Source: Crassaminicella profunda (lineage in GTDB: Bacteria > Bacillota > Clostridia > Peptostreptococcales > Thermotaleaceae). From it: a DNA stretch of 64,000 nt. The stretch covers positions 3,217,355 through 3,281,354 of the forward strand of contig NZ_CP082326.1 of NCBI RefSeq assembly GCF_019884785.1, given 5' to 3'. Both the position numbers and the translations under genes were made by a program. Positions 16,963 through 26,991 of the stretch are shown in pieces. Under the pieces are notes generated by a model. It had not been told where the DNA came from and ran no database searches. It saw nothing but the letters and a program-made list of their open reading frames with translations. Position 1 is the stretch's first letter. Every line of letters starts with the position of its first letter.

Positions 16963-18556
16963 CTTCTATAAAAGGCATATATTTCTCTATAATTCTCTCT
17001 GCTGCTTTAATCCCATCTACGCCAGCAGAAATAATTCCTCCTGCATACCCTGCTCCTTCACCCGTAGGATACAATCCTTCTATATTGATACTTTCTAAAG
17101 TATCCCCATCTCTTTCTATTCGAATAGGTGCTGAGCTTCTTGTTTCTACTCCTGTCATCACTGCATCATCCATGGCAAAACCTTTCAATTTTTTATCCAT
17201 CTCAACAATAGCTTCTTTCATAGATTCTATCACAAAATCTGGAAGACATTTTTTCAAGTCTGTCAATTTTATACCAGGTACATAAGAAGGTTTTACAGTT
17301 CCTAGTTCTTTCGAGGGTACATCTTTTAAGAAATCTCCAACTAATTGAACTGGAGCAGAATAATTCCTTCCCCCTACTTCAAAAGCAAGTTTTTCCCATT
17401 TTCGTTGAAATGCTACCCCTGCTAGTGGATGATCATTTTCAAAATCCTCTGTATTTACTTGTACCAACAGAGCACTATTCGCATTTTCTTGGTCTCGCTT
17501 ATATTCACTCATCCCATTAGTTGCCACCATATTCTCTTCAGAAGATGCTGCAACAACCATTCCTCCAGGACACATGCAAAATGTATAAACAGCTCTACCC
17601 TTTTTACTTTGATAAGTCAGTCTATAATCAGCTGCCCCTAATCTTTTATGCTCTGCAAATTGTTTGTATTGAGAATTATTGATCATTCCTTGTGGATGTT
17701 CTATTCTTACACCAATAGAAAAGGGCTTTTGTCTAATTTGTATCCCTCTTTCATGTAAAACTTCATAAGTATCTCTTGCACTATGACCAATCCCTAGGAG
17801 TACTTCTTCTGTTTCTATTCGAACATTTCCATTAATCTCTAATCCCTTAATCTTTCCATTTTCTATTAAAAAATCCGTTACTTTGCTACCAAATCGAACT
17901 TCTCCTCCCAAGTTTTCTATAGATTTTCTTATATTTTTGACCACATTTTTTAAAATATCCGTTCCAACATGAGGTTTTTGGGCATAAAGAATTTCTTCTG
18001 GTGCTCCATTTCTTACAAATTCATCTAATACTTTTCTACATCTTATATCCTTTATTCTTGTGGTTAATTTTCCGTCAGAAAAGGTTCCTGCTCCCCCTTC
18101 CCCGAACTGAACATTTGACGCTAATTTTAATTTTCCGCTCTTCCAAAAATTTTCTACGTCCTTGCTTCTTGTATCTACGTCTTGTCCTCTTTCTAAAATA
18201 ATCGGTCTATATCCCCTCTGTGCAAGAATTAATCCTGCAAACATACCAGCAGGACCCATACCAACTATAATAGGTCGATTCTCAAGTTTTTTATTTCCTG
18301 AAGATACATCCTCATAGACAAGTTTAGGACTCTTTTTCACATTTTTATTTTTCTTTAATACCTTCTCTTCATTTTTTACTTTTACATCAATACTATACAC
18401 AAAGGAAATAGTATTTCTTCTAGCATCTATTGATTCTCTATATATTTTATAATCAATAATTTCCTCAGGCTTTACTCTTAATTTTTTTGATATTTTTCCT
18501 TTTAAAAGGTTTTGATCTTCATCTAATGTTAATTTTATTTCGTTTACACGAATCAT
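16958..18556 (-). CDS. FAD-dependent dehydrogenase (COG2509 type)
   Basis: 532 residues. An N-terminal domain of about 90 residues precedes the dinucleotide site VGMGPAGMFAGLILAQRG (about 98). Further markers are FGEGGAGTFSDGKLTTR, GIGHSARDTYEVL, and near the C-terminus YPTGEGAGYAGGIISAGVDG. These are the hallmarks of the uncharacterised FAD-dependent dehydrogenases of COG2509. The electron partners are unknown. The ATG at 18556 follows GGAAAGGAAGAAAAGAG. It is monocistronic. Confidence 0.9.
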   Translation of the reverse strand: MIRVNEIKLTLDEDQNLLKGKISKKLRVKPEEIIDYKIYRESIDARRNTISFVYSIDVKVKNEEKVLKKNKNVKKSPKLVYEDVSSGNKKLENRPIIVGMGPAGMFAGLILAQRGYRPIILERGQDVDTRSKDVENFWKSGKLKLASNVQFGEGGAGTFSDGKLTTRIKDIRCRKVLDEFVRNGAPEEILYAQKPHVGTDILKNVVKNIRKSIENLGGEVRFGSKVTDFLIENGKIKGLEINGNVRIETEEVLLGIGHSARDTYEVLHERGIQIRQKPFSIGVRIEHPQGMINNSQYKQFAEHKRLGAADYRLTYQSKKGRAVYTFCMCPGGMVVAASSEENMVATNGMSEYKRDQENANSALLVQVNTEDFENDHPLAGVAFQRKWEKLAFEVGGRNYSAPVQLVGDFLKDVPSKELGTVKPSYVPGIKLTDLKKCLPDFVIESMKEAIVEMDKKLKGFAMDDAVMTGVETRSSAPIRIERDGDTLESINIEGLYPTGEGAGYAGGIISAGVDGIKAAERIIEKYMPFIEE

Positions 18557-18741
18557 CTCTTTTCTTCCTTTCCTTTAAACTATGAGATATTATACCACAT
18601 TTATAGCGTTTTCATTTGTGAACTTATTTTTATATCCTTTTTTTCATTGAACTATGTATATAAGCTTCTTGCCATTGGAAAACTATAACAAGACATGAAC
18701 ATAGATAAACTAATATTCAATTGAATAAGGAGAGATGATTT

Positions 18742-18915
18742 ATGAACTTTCAAAGAGCACAAGAAATATTTAATTCTGCAAAAAGTATCACTGTATTTCA
18801 TAATGGAGAATCTATCTGGATCGAAAAATTAGATCCCCATACGCAAACAGCTTATGTAAGAACTATGGCTGGTGAAAAAAATGTTCTTGTAAACGAACTT
18901 AAGGAAATCCATTAA
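18742..18915 (+). CDS. sspH: Small acid-soluble spore protein, H type
   Basis: 57 residues beginning MNFQRAQEIFNSAKSITVFH, then NGESIWIEKLD. This is the SspH pattern (RAKEIFNSP, NGxPVWIE). It is a minor spore-core protein. The start follows AATAAGGAGAGATGATTT. It has its own terminator and is transcribed apart from its neighbours, as expected for a forespore gene; I could not fix a SigG promoter with confidence. Confidence 0.9.
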   Translation: MNFQRAQEIFNSAKSITVFHNGESIWIEKLDPHTQTAYVRTMAGEKNVLVNELKEIH

Positions 18916-18917
18916 TA

Positions 18918-18942
18918 AAACCCTCCATCATTGGAGGGCTTT
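18918..18942 (+). terminator. sspH terminator
   Basis: CCCTCCA (18921-18927) and TGGAGGG (18932-18938) followed by CTTT, directly after the stop. Confidence 0.8.
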
Positions 18943-19039
18943 ACTCATAAACATTATTCTGTTTAATACAACGGTTCTGGTCTTTGAATAAAATGAAGGA
19001 TATTTATATGTGCTCCATTGTTAACATACTTTTTTCCTC

Positions 19040-19987
19040 CTACCGATCAATATATTTTTCTTTTCCTATAAATTCCATAATTTGAGAATGAGTTGGGAAA
19101 CCTTCCATATCTCCTCTTACCAATGTTGCCATAGCCCCTACACCATTTGCAAGCTCTGCGCATTCTTTCAAACTCAATTTTTTTAATATTCCTGATAAAA
19201 AGCCTGCTGCATATCCATCCCCTGCACCAACTGTATCTTCAAATTTTTCAACAACATATCCTTTTACAAAACGTCTTTCATTTTTATTACAAACATAACA
19301 GCCTTCTTTCCCAAGCTTCACAGTTACTATTTTACAACCCATCTCTAAAAATTGTTTTGCAATTTTTTCATGGTCATCAGTTCCTAATAACATTTTTCCT
19401 TCATCAATACCAGGAAAAATAATATCTGCTTTTTTTGCAATATCCAAAAGTACAGGACGTGCTTCTTCTATAGACCATAATTTTAATCTTATATTTGGAT
19501 CAAATGATATTAATACATTCGCCTCTTTTGCTATTTCTACAGCTTTGCAAACTGTTTCTCGTGCACTTTTTGATAGGGCTAGGGTAATTCCTGTAATATG
19601 CAATATTTTAGTTTTTTTAATATACTCAGCATCCAAATCATCTATTGTAAGATTTGTAGTTGCAGAATTTTTTCTATAATAATAAATATTAGGGTCTGCA
19701 TGAGCAAATCGTTCTTTAAAGAGTAATCCTGTACTCTTTTCTTGATCTTCAACTACCCTTGAAACATCTACCCCTTCTCCTCTTATAACAGATTTAATAT
19801 ATCTACCAAATTCATCATCCCCAACTCGTGAAAACCATCCTACATTATGTCCTAATCGAGCTAATGCTATAGCTACATTTGATTCAGCACCTCCTATAGA
19901 TTTACTAAAATTGTGAACATATCTTAATGGACCCTTTGAATCTGGATTAAAAAGAACCATCGTCTCTCCAAAAGTTATTACTTCCAT
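19040..19987 (-). CDS. PfkB-family sugar kinase, 2-keto-3-deoxygluconate kinase-like
   Basis: 315 residues. The N-terminal TFGETMVLFNPD, the GGAESNVAIALARLG sugar/dimer motif at about 31-45 and the C-terminal DTVGAGDGYAAGF (catalytic Asp) mark the PfkB family; the overall pattern is closest to KdgK. It would phosphorylate 2-keto-3-deoxygluconate to KDPG. The ATG at 19987 follows AGGAGGATAGTGTAT. A second KdgK-like gene lies at 33737-34762. A palindrome related to two others in this region sits about 70 bases upstream. Confidence 0.82.
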   Translation of the reverse strand: MEVITFGETMVLFNPDSKGPLRYVHNFSKSIGGAESNVAIALARLGHNVGWFSRVGDDEFGRYIKSVIRGEGVDVSRVVEDQEKSTGLLFKERFAHADPNIYYYRKNSATTNLTIDDLDAEYIKKTKILHITGITLALSKSARETVCKAVEIAKEANVLISFDPNIRLKLWSIEEARPVLLDIAKKADIIFPGIDEGKMLLGTDDHEKIAKQFLEMGCKIVTVKLGKEGCYVCNKNERRFVKGYVVEKFEDTVGAGDGYAAGFLSGILKKLSLKECAELANGVGAMATLVRGDMEGFPTHSQIMEFIGKEKYIDR

Positions 19988-20056
19988 ATACACTATCCTC
20001 CTAGATTTATTTATCAATTTTCTTTTTTGTAGATTCTTATAATATTACTTGTTGGG

Positions 20057-20074
20057 TTGTCTGACATCAGTCAA
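20057..20074. promoter_or_regulatory. Candidate sugar-acid operator, site 1
   Basis: TTGTCTGACATCAGTCAA, a near palindrome with CTGA/TCAG core, upstream of the first KdgK-like gene. Related sites lie upstream of dctP and eda. Confidence 0.5.
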
Positions 20075-20130
20075 TATATTTTTATTATATATTAATTTTC
20101 AAAAAAATCAATATTCAATACGGAATTACT

Positions 20131-20180
20131 GCATAAAAAAAACGTTAAGGGTATCAATCTCCTTAACGTTTTTTTTATGC
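20131..20180. terminator. Strong bidirectional terminator
   Basis: A 20-base perfect inverted repeat around a 10-base loop: GCAT, eight A, CGTTAAGG, and the complement. It has T runs on both strands and ends the operon at 20248. Confidence 0.85.
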
Positions 20181-20247
20181 TTATATTCATCATCAATCTA
20201 TAGTAACAGTTAACTATTTTTCTTGTAGTGATCAATCATTTCTCTAT

Positions 20248-21015
20248 TTAAAAACCTATACTAGCTCCTCCATCAACAGGCAATAATACCCCATTTACAA
20301 ACTTTGCTGCTGGTGAACAAAGATAAGCAGCTGCCCAACCAATGTCCGTAGGATCTCCAAATTTGTCCATAGGCGTACGTCCTAATATCTTATTTTTTCT
20401 TACATCATCTCCATCTAGTGCCTTATGTAGCATAGGTGTTTCAATCCAACCTGGAGCAATGGCATTGACACGAATACCATCTGGAGAAATTTCCGTTGCT
20501 AAGGAACGAACCATTCCTAAATAAGCTGATTTTGCTGCTGCATAAGATACAACAAAGGGCTGTCCTAAAATAGATGTCATAGAAGCTGTAAACAAGATAC
20601 TTCCCTTTTTTGATTTTTTCATAAAAGGAACCACCGCTCTTGTTAAAGCAAACGCGCCTACTACATGGACATTTAATGTTTGTGTAAAATCTTCATCTGT
20701 CATATTTTCTATAGGCTTTTTCACATGGACTCCCGCATTATTTACAAGGATTGTAATCTCTCCAATATTTTTTGTAATCTCTTCTACTAATGTATTTGCT
20801 TTCGTTGTATGGGTTACATCAAATTGACGATAATTGGCTTTTTTCCCTAGCTTTTTACATGCTTCTTTTAACTTTTCTTCATTTCTCCCTACAATAATTA
20901 CTTCTGCACCAGCTTGAATAAAACACTCAGCCATTGCAAAACCAAGTCCTGTAGCTCCTCCTGTAATGAGAGCACGTTCTCCCTCTAAACTAAAGATTTT
21001 TTTATAATCTAACAT
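20248..21015 (-). CDS. Short-chain dehydrogenase (gluconate/deoxygluconate dehydrogenase-like)
   Basis: 255 residues, classical [15 protein letters not shown] (about 17-28) is the cofactor loop, NNAGVHV at about 92, the catalytic Ser in FTASMTS (about 143) and YAAAK (Tyr about 157). The C-terminus [12 protein letters not shown] is typical of sugar-acid SDRs such as KduD/IdnO. The start lies 4 bases after the stop of the UxaA-like large subunit, whose last codons carry the AGGAGG ribosome site. Last gene of a five-gene operon. The oxidised hydroxyl of the substrate is unknown. Confidence 0.86.
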   Translation of the reverse strand: MLDYKKIFSLEGERALITGGATGLGFAMAECFIQAGAEVIIVGRNEEKLKEACKKLGKKANYRQFDVTHTTKANTLVEEITKNIGEITILVNNAGVHVKKPIENMTDEDFTQTLNVHVVGAFALTRAVVPFMKKSKKGSILFTASMTSILGQPFVVSYAAAKSAYLGMVRSLATEISPDGIRVNAIAPGWIETPMLHKALDGDDVRKNKILGRTPMDKFGDPTDIGWAAAYLCSPAAKFVNGVLLPVDGGASIGF

Positions 21016-21018
21016 TCT

Positions 21019-22239
21019 TTACCTCCTGCATTTCATTTTTCTATTTTCATCTTGATACTTATAAGAAATATAATATTCTTTATGTCCTAATTTTTCTCCC
21101 TTACTAAACTCTCCAGAACAAATCTTAGCAACATACCCTAAAAGGTCTTCTGTTAACTCTTCTAAACTACATTCTCCACTTAATACTCTTCCTGCATCAA
21201 AATCCATATCATCCTCAAGATGCTTAAAAGTCTCTGAATTACCAGTAATTTTAATTGTTGGTGATACTGCACTTCCAATAACATTCCCTCTTCCTGTTAC
21301 CAAAAACACTACTTGTGCACCACAAGAAATTAGATCCATCAATCCTTCACTATCATTAGGATTGGTATATCCAAAATTCATCCAATGCACATCTGGTACA
21401 CTATCTAAAAGCCATAACCCCTTAGCCCTTGGATTTTCAGATACTTTAATAACCCCTTGAATAGGACGACTACCACTTTTAATAATAGCTCCCATACTTT
21501 TTTCTTCTATGGTAGATAATCCGCCTGCAAAGTTCCCTGGAGAAACAGAATACTGCCGAACAGATCTACAATAGTCTAAAGCCTTATTATAAGTTTCTTC
21601 TATTTCTTTATAAGCTTCTTCATTTGATGCTCTTTTAAGAAGGATCTCTTTTAATCCAATGGCTTCTACAATCTCTTCAAAAATTGCTTTGCCCCCCATA
21701 TCTACTAACCGATCAAATAACCTTCCAACTACTACATTTCCAGCTAATCCTGAAGTAAAATCTGATCCACCACATTCACAACCAATGGTTAAATCCTTAA
21801 AAGTCATAGGAACAATTTCCGTTTCCATCTTTAACTTTTTTATAAATCCAGCTACAATTTTCTTCCCATTTTCAATAGTTTTAAGGGTTCCTCCACAATC
21901 TTGAATAAACAACCATTCTGCTAATCTTCCTGACTCCGTAGCAATCTGTGCAATCTTACTAGGCTGAGTATATTCACACCCTAGTCCCACTGCTAAAACA
22001 GCTCCTACATTAGGGTGTCTTGCAAGGGCAAGGAGCATTCTCACTACATATTCATTATCATAGCATCCAGTAAACCCAATCACATCTACATCCTCATCTG
22101 GAAAGAATTGTGCAATGGCTTTTGCCACATGTGAAGAGCATTCTACCGTATAGATTACTAATACTTTATTCCGAATCCCTTTACTTCCATCTTTACGCAA
22201 ATATCCTTTCCAGCTTAAATTCTCAATATTATACGCCAT
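21019..22239 (-). CDS. UxaA-family hydro-lyase, large subunit
   Basis: About 406 residues matching the catalytic part of altronate dehydratase. Key stretches are the start region [63 protein letters not shown] and the C-terminal FDAGRVL. The N-terminal SAF domain is missing here and is encoded separately just upstream (22304-22645), the arrangement of (2R)-sulfolactate sulfo-lyase SuyAB and some sugar-acid dehydratases. The ATG at 22239 follows AAGGAGGCGGCTTG. The family uses an iron centre. Confidence 0.85.
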   Translation of the reverse strand: MAYNIENLSWKGYLRKDGSKGIRNKVLVIYTVECSSHVAKAIAQFFPDEDVDVIGFTGCYDNEYVVRMLLALARHPNVGAVLAVGLGCEYTQPSKIAQIATESGRLAEWLFIQDCGGTLKTIENGKKIVAGFIKKLKMETEIVPMTFKDLTIGCECGGSDFTSGLAGNVVVGRLFDRLVDMGGKAIFEEIVEAIGLKEILLKRASNEEAYKEIEETYNKALDYCRSVRQYSVSPGNFAGGLSTIEEKSMGAIIKSGSRPIQGVIKVSENPRAKGLWLLDSVPDVHWMNFGYTNPNDSEGLMDLISCGAQVVFLVTGRGNVIGSAVSPTIKITGNSETFKHLEDDMDFDAGRVLSGECSLEELTEDLLGYVAKICSGEFSKGEKLGHKEYYISYKYQDENRKMKCRR

Positions 22240-22303
22240 CAAGCCGCCTCCTTCCTAAATTTTTACAAATCAGATATAACATTTATGCTCATCAACTAAA
22301 ACC

Positions 22304-22645
22304 TTAAATATACTCCGTATCATTAGGTGCTCCTGTTTCTAAATTCAAAGTAGATGAGCGCATATCATAAAGGCTTGCACAATTATGTAAATGTACCCAG
22401 TCTCCCTTTTTAATATTCTTCGTTGCTTTTCCAATTACCACACCATACTTGATGATAAATTCATCTATATGGATATCATATAAAGCAACTTTATGGCCTC
22501 TCTTTATAATTTCATTAAAAGTAATTTTCGTGTCCTTTGTATCTCCAGTAATAACACCAATCCCTTTCTCCACATCACTCAATAAAGTAGCCACATTATC
22601 TTTTTCATCTATTTGAAAACAAGTTTGCGTCAATTGATCTTTCAT
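22304..22645 (-). CDS. UxaA-family hydro-lyase, small SAF-domain subunit
   Basis: 113 residues equivalent to the N-terminal SAF domain of altronate dehydratase: DNVATLLSDVEKGIGVI, then KRGHKVALYDI, IIKYGVVIGKAT and GDWVHLHNC, all typical. The start shares its A with the stop of the RraA-like gene (TAATG), so translation is coupled. With the large subunit it should form a heteromeric dehydratase or lyase. Substrate unknown. Confidence 0.85.
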   Translation of the reverse strand: MKDQLTQTCFQIDEKDNVATLLSDVEKGIGVITGDTKDTKITFNEIIKRGHKVALYDIHIDEFIIKYGVVIGKATKNIKKGDWVHLHNCASLYDMRSSTLNLETGAPNDTEYI

Positions 22646-23310
22646 TATAAAATCCCAAACCTTTCAAAAACTGCTGTACTAGACATGCCATCTTCAATAG
22701 CTTTTCTAACTACCTTTTCTCCTCTCGCTTTTTCAAGGGCTTTTGTAATTACTTCTTCCTCTAACTCTTTTGGTATAATCAATACACCATCTAAATCAGC
22801 AAATACCAAATCTCCTGGATTAATCCATACACCACCTACTTCAATAGGACACCTGTAATTTGCTACTTGTGTTCTTACAGATGAATCCTGTGCATAACGT
22901 CCCCTAGAAAATGCAGGAAAATTTTGTTCTAGTACCATTGGTGTATCTCTATGGTATCCATTTACAATAGCACCCACGGCTCCTCTCTTTTTAGCTGTAG
23001 CAGTTAAAAGTTCTCCCCAATAAGCACATCTCATCTCTCCACCACTAGCAATGTATACTTCGCCTGGTTCCAGTTGATCTAAGGCTTCTGTCAACAATCC
23101 AAAAGGCTTCTTCTGAGGTCCATATACATCAATCATGAGTACAGGCATAGCTCTTCCTGCAATAACCATATCTTCCACCATAGGTTGGATGGGTTGAGGT
23201 AAGAATTGATGATATCTTCCAAGTTCATCTAATATATCCCCTACCACTGGTGTATATAAATATTTTTTCATCAAGTCAAAAAGTTCTTCATCATTTTTCC
23301 ATTCTGCCAT
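22645..23310 (-). CDS. RraA-family protein, aldolase/decarboxylase-like
   Basis: About 221 residues. The [21 protein letters not shown] segment (about 91-111) followed by [11 protein letters not shown] and later [17 protein letters not shown] is typical of the RraA/HMG aldolase family. Members act as 4-hydroxy-4-methyl-2-oxoglutarate aldolase or oxaloacetate decarboxylase; others regulate RNase E. In a sugar-acid operon an aldolase-type role on a 2-keto acid is the better guess. The ATG at 23310 follows GAGGGAGGATTTACT; an extension to 23331 has no good site. Confidence 0.82.
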   Translation of the reverse strand: MAEWKNDEELFDLMKKYLYTPVVGDILDELGRYHQFLPQPIQPMVEDMVIAGRAMPVLMIDVYGPQKKPFGLLTEALDQLEPGEVYIASGGEMRCAYWGELLTATAKKRGAVGAIVNGYHRDTPMVLEQNFPAFSRGRYAQDSSVRTQVANYRCPIEVGGVWINPGDLVFADLDGVLIIPKELEEEVITKALEKARGEKVVRKAIEDGMSSTAVFERFGIL

Positions 23311-23395
23311 AGTAAATCCTCCCTCAATCATTTAATTGTTTAATCGGCTCTTTCAATCTTATATATTTCAAGATTTTAAATTTTCTTCTATACAT

Positions 23396-24409
23396 TTAAT
23401 CCATCTGTGCAATTACTTTCAAATAATCATTAGGATTTTCAGATATTTTTTGAAAGTATTCAGGCATTTCTTCAAAATCAATAACATTGGTAATAATAGG
23501 CTCTATCTTGATCTTTCCTTCATAAATCAATTGGATTGCTTCTGGGAATTTTTTCACACAATTTCTAGCCCCTCTAATATCTAATTCTTTTTTAGTAATT
23601 AAAAAAGTAGGCAAGAGTACTTCTGTCTTTGGATATCCCACTAATGAAATACGTCCTGTATAGCTTACATAGTCAATGGCACTTCTCACAGCTGGTACAG
23701 CTCCAGATGCTTCTACAACCACTTCAGCCATTTTTTTATTTGTAATCTTTGATATCTCTTCTACTACATCTTCCTTTACAGGATCAAATACATACTCTAT
23801 CCCTAACTTCTTTGCAATCTCTAGCCTTTTAATTGCTGGATCTACAACAATAGGTGTAGCTCCTAAGTATTTTACATATACAGCTGCAAGTAATCCAATA
23901 GTTCCTGCTCCTGTAATAACAACATACTCTCCCTTTTTCACTATAGCTCGATCCACAGCTTGCATAGAAATAGTCAAAGGTTCTATCATTGCAGCATTTA
24001 TAAGAGACATATCAGATGGTACCTTATGTACTAAATGAAGATCATGGTTAATATATTCCATATATCCACCATTTTCATGAACCCCAATAACTCTCATATT
24101 TTCACAAGAATTAGTTCTTCCAATACTGCAAGGATAACATTCTCCACAATATTGATAAGGTTCAACTGCTACCTTGTCTCCTACTTTTAATCCTTTAGTA
24201 TTCTCTGGTACACTCACTATCTCTCCTGCAATCTCATGTCCTAAAACCCTTGGTAGAGTTCCTAAAGGAAGCACCCCCTTATATGCAGAAATATCAGAAC
24301 CACAAATGCCCATTGTTTTTACTTTGATGGTTACTTTATTCTGATCTTTTATCATAGGGATGTCTTTCATTTTAAATACTTTTGTATCTTCTAAAAATAA
24401 TGCTTTCAT
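23396..24409 (-). CDS. Zinc-dependent alcohol dehydrogenase (MDR), polyol/sugar acid type
   Basis: 337 residues. The catalytic zinc ligands are in MGICGSD (about 34) and GHEIAGEI (about 58), the structural zinc cysteines in YQYCGECYPCSIGRTNSC (about 82), and the Rossmann site in VVITGAGTIGLLAA. Relatives oxidise galactitol-phosphate, threonine or sugar acids. The ATG at 24409 follows AGGAGGAATACGG. First gene of the operon MDR-RraA-SAF-UxaA large-SDR, divergent from an AraC regulator. Confidence 0.86.
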   Translation of the reverse strand: MKALFLEDTKVFKMKDIPMIKDQNKVTIKVKTMGICGSDISAYKGVLPLGTLPRVLGHEIAGEIVSVPENTKGLKVGDKVAVEPYQYCGECYPCSIGRTNSCENMRVIGVHENGGYMEYINHDLHLVHKVPSDMSLINAAMIEPLTISMQAVDRAIVKKGEYVVITGAGTIGLLAAVYVKYLGATPIVVDPAIKRLEIAKKLGIEYVFDPVKEDVVEEISKITNKKMAEVVVEASGAVPAVRSAIDYVSYTGRISLVGYPKTEVLLPTFLITKKELDIRGARNCVKKFPEAIQLIYEGKIKIEPIITNVIDFEEMPEYFQKISENPNDYLKVIAQMD

Positions 24410-24623
24410 CCGTATTCCTCCTAAACATTTCAATGGTTTATTTTGTATTCTCAAACATTTATGCTTTTTTGAGATATAATCATTCATAATTGGTAACACG
24501 AGCCTTTTCATTCTTGCTTTTATATTACCATTTTAGCTTATTTATATCTTCTATTGACTTGACCTATTTTTTCTGGTATTTTGATATAAAATCTATATTT
24601 TTTCTCTAAAAAGGAGTGTCTTT

Positions 24624-25472
24624 ATGGTTTTTCATAAACAATTTGCCGAGCAAATCATTAATCCTGAGACTGAAATATATTATGAGATGCAATCTTCTTA
24701 TGAACATACAATTTTTCCACATTTTCATGATTTTTACGAATTTTGTCTTTTAATCAAAGGCAAACAATTATTTTCTCTAAATGAAAAAGAATTTCTCCTA
24801 GAAGAAGGTTCTCTTGTTTTTATTCGTCCAAAAGATATTCATTCAAAAAAATATATTGAAGAAGGAGAACATATTACTATTGCCTTTTCGAAAAAGACAT
24901 TAGATACCCTTTTTAACTATCTAGGAGAAGGTTTTACAAAAGATTATTTACTAAATCCTGAAAATTCTCCTTTCGTTCTTCTTTTAAGTGCAGAAAGAAA
25001 TGTAATCAAACATCAAGTAAAGAAATTGCTTCTTACACATATTTATGATAAAAAAAATATCAAGCTTCAATTAAAAATTCTATTGATTCATTTATTTTCT
25101 AAGTATTTCATAGAAAACCAACAAAGCAATCAATCAAAGCTTCCTTTTTGGCTAGAAGAAGTTTTAATAGACATGCAAAAGAAAGAAAATTTCGTAAAGG
25201 GGCTCCCTGCATTTCTTAAACTATCAGGAATCAGTCATGAACACCTTTGTCGCATATTAAAGCAATCTTTAAATATTACCCCCACCCAATTCATCAATGA
25301 GCAAAGATTAAATTACGCTATAAAACTTTTACTTTATACGGATATGGATATTACTTCTATATGTTTCGAATCCGGTTTTGGAAATCTAAGTCATTTTTAT
25401 GACCTCTTCAAAAGAAATTTTCATACAACCCCTGCTAAATTTCGAAAAGAAAAAGCAAAACCCAATGCCTAA
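24624..25472 (+). CDS. AraC-family transcription regulator
   Basis: 282 residues. The first part is a cupin sensor domain (HFHDFYEFCLLIKG, then VFIRPKDIHS with ligand-type histidines). The C-terminal part has two helix-turn-helix units (FLKLSGISHEHLCRILKQS and ITSICFESGFGNLSHFYDLF). It is divergent from the five-gene sugar-acid operon ending at 20248 and is its likely regulator. The inducer is unknown. The start follows AAAAAGGAGTGTCTTT. Confidence 0.9.
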   Translation: MVFHKQFAEQIINPETEIYYEMQSSYEHTIFPHFHDFYEFCLLIKGKQLFSLNEKEFLLEEGSLVFIRPKDIHSKKYIEEGEHITIAFSKKTLDTLFNYLGEGFTKDYLLNPENSPFVLLLSAERNVIKHQVKKLLLTHIYDKKNIKLQLKILLIHLFSKYFIENQQSNQSKLPFWLEEVLIDMQKKENFVKGLPAFLKLSGISHEHLCRILKQSLNITPTQFINEQRLNYAIKLLLYTDMDITSICFESGFGNLSHFYDLFKRNFHTTPAKFRKEKAKPNA

Positions 25473-25491
25473 CTATTAGGCATTGGGTTTT
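25457..25491. terminator. Bidirectional terminator
   Basis: Perfect 16-base arms (25457-25472 and 25476-25491) around a 3-base loop, with A and T runs on each side. The left arm overlaps the AraC gene's last codons. Confidence 0.9.
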
Positions 25492-25503
25492 TATATCATT
25501 TTT

Positions 25504-26991
25504 TTAGAGGGTAACACCCGTTTTAAAAATAGCTATTTCTCTAAAATCATTTTTCTCGTTGTTTACAAAATTTCCACTGGCTACTTTTATTACATAATCT
25601 ACAAAATCTTTTAATACTACATCCATAGATGTATCTTCTATCAAAACACCAGCATTGTAATCTATCCAATGAGGCTTTTGCTTATAGAGCTGAGAGTTAG
25701 TAGCAATTTTCATAGTAGGTACAAAGCTTCCAAAAGGTGTTCCTCTACCTGTTGTAAAAAGCACCATATGACATCCTGATGCTGCTAGAGCCGTTGCTGC
25801 AACTAAATCATTCCCTGGAGCACTCAGTAGATTCAATCCTTTGTTTTTTAAGACTTCTCCATATTTTAATACATCTACAACAGGAGCACTTCCTCCTTTT
25901 TGAGTACATCCTAAAGACTTATCCTCAAGGGTTGTAATCCCTCCTGCTTTGTTTCCTGGTGATGGATTCTCGTATACGGGTTGATTATATTTCATAAAAT
26001 AACTCTTGAAATCATTAATCAAACTTACAGTTTTATTAAAGATTTCCTCATCCATACATCTATTCATCAAAATCGTCTCTGCACCAAACATTTCTGGTAC
26101 CTCTGTAAGAATAGTAGTACCCCCTTGGGCAATTAAAAAGTCTGAGAATGCACCGAGTAGTGGATTTGCAGTAATTCCTGAAAATCCATCCGATCCTCCA
26201 CATTTAAGCCCTATTTTTAGTTCTGATAGAGATATTTCTTCTCTTTTGTCCTTTTTCATATGTTCATACAATTCTTTTAAAAGCTTAACCCCTATCTTTA
26301 TTTCATCCTCTACTTCTTGGGCTACTAAAAATCTTACTCTCTTTTCATTGTATGATGCTAAATTTTCCTTAAAGCTTTCCATATAATTATTTTCACAACC
26401 AAGACCTAATACCAAAACCCCTCCTGCATTAGGGTGGTTAACCATATTTCCTAGGATGGTTTGGGTATTTTTATGATCATCTCCAAGTTGAGAGCATCCA
26501 TAATTATGTTTAAACACTTCTATTCCATCAATATCTTTTGGATTTACCTCTTCTTTAAATCTTTTAATGATCAATTCACCGATTCCATTGACACATCCAA
26601 CAGTTGGTACAATCCATAATTCATTTCTAATTCCTATTTTTCCATATTCTCTTTTATATCCTTTAAAGTTCAAGTTTTTATTTTCTATATGGAGTGGATG
26701 AATATCTTGTTCAAAAGTATAGTCTAAAACCCCATCTAAATTTGTTTTTACGTTATGGGTATGCACCCACGTACCCTTGTGAATGTCACAAGTTGCATAA
26801 CCAATGGCATAGCCATACTTTATAATATCATACTCTTTTTGTATCTCTACTAAAGCAATCTTATGACCTCTTTTAACTGATTCTTTTAGCTCAATTTCTT
26901 CGTTTCCTATTACTAAAACTATGCCTGCATCTAAGTCCTTTAGAGCCACAACTACATTGTCTTTTTCATTGATTTTTATATACGGCTTCAT
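25504..26991 (-). CDS. uxaA: Altronate dehydratase
   Basis: 495 residues, full length: SAF domain at about 1-100 (DNVVVALKDLDAGIVL, KRGHKIALVEI, GTWVHTHNVKT) fused to the large catalytic part (LGLGCENNYME, KIGLKCGGSDGFSGITANP, NPSPGNKAGGITTLEDKSLG). It dehydrates D-altronate to 2-keto-3-deoxygluconate. Its ATG overlaps the uxaB stop as TAATG. It differs from the split homologue at 21019-22645, so the two enzymes probably have different substrates. Confidence 0.93.
   Translation of the reverse strand: MKPYIKINEKDNVVVALKDLDAGIVLVIGNEEIELKESVKRGHKIALVEIQKEYDIIKYGYAIGYATCDIHKGTWVHTHNVKTNLDGVLDYTFEQDIHPLHIENKNLNFKGYKREYGKIGIRNELWIVPTVGCVNGIGELIIKRFKEEVNPKDIDGIEVFKHNYGCSQLGDDHKNTQTILGNMVNHPNAGGVLVLGLGCENNYMESFKENLASYNEKRVRFLVAQEVEDEIKIGVKLLKELYEHMKKDKREEISLSELKIGLKCGGSDGFSGITANPLLGAFSDFLIAQGGTTILTEVPEMFGAETILMNRCMDEEIFNKTVSLINDFKSYFMKYNQPVYENPSPGNKAGGITTLEDKSLGCTQKGGSAPVVDVLKYGEVLKNKGLNLLSAPGNDLVAATALAASGCHMVLFTTGRGTPFGSFVPTMKIATNSQLYKQKPHWIDYNAGVLIEDTSMDVVLKDFVDYVIKVASGNFVNNEKNDFREIAIFKTGVTL

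Noticed and set aside
20248-23310. Sulfolactate (SuyAB) degradation operon as a firm call
   Set aside because: The split subunits match that layout but also other sugar-acid lyases; no sulfonate transporter or sulfolactate dehydrogenase is adjacent. Kept only as a possibility.
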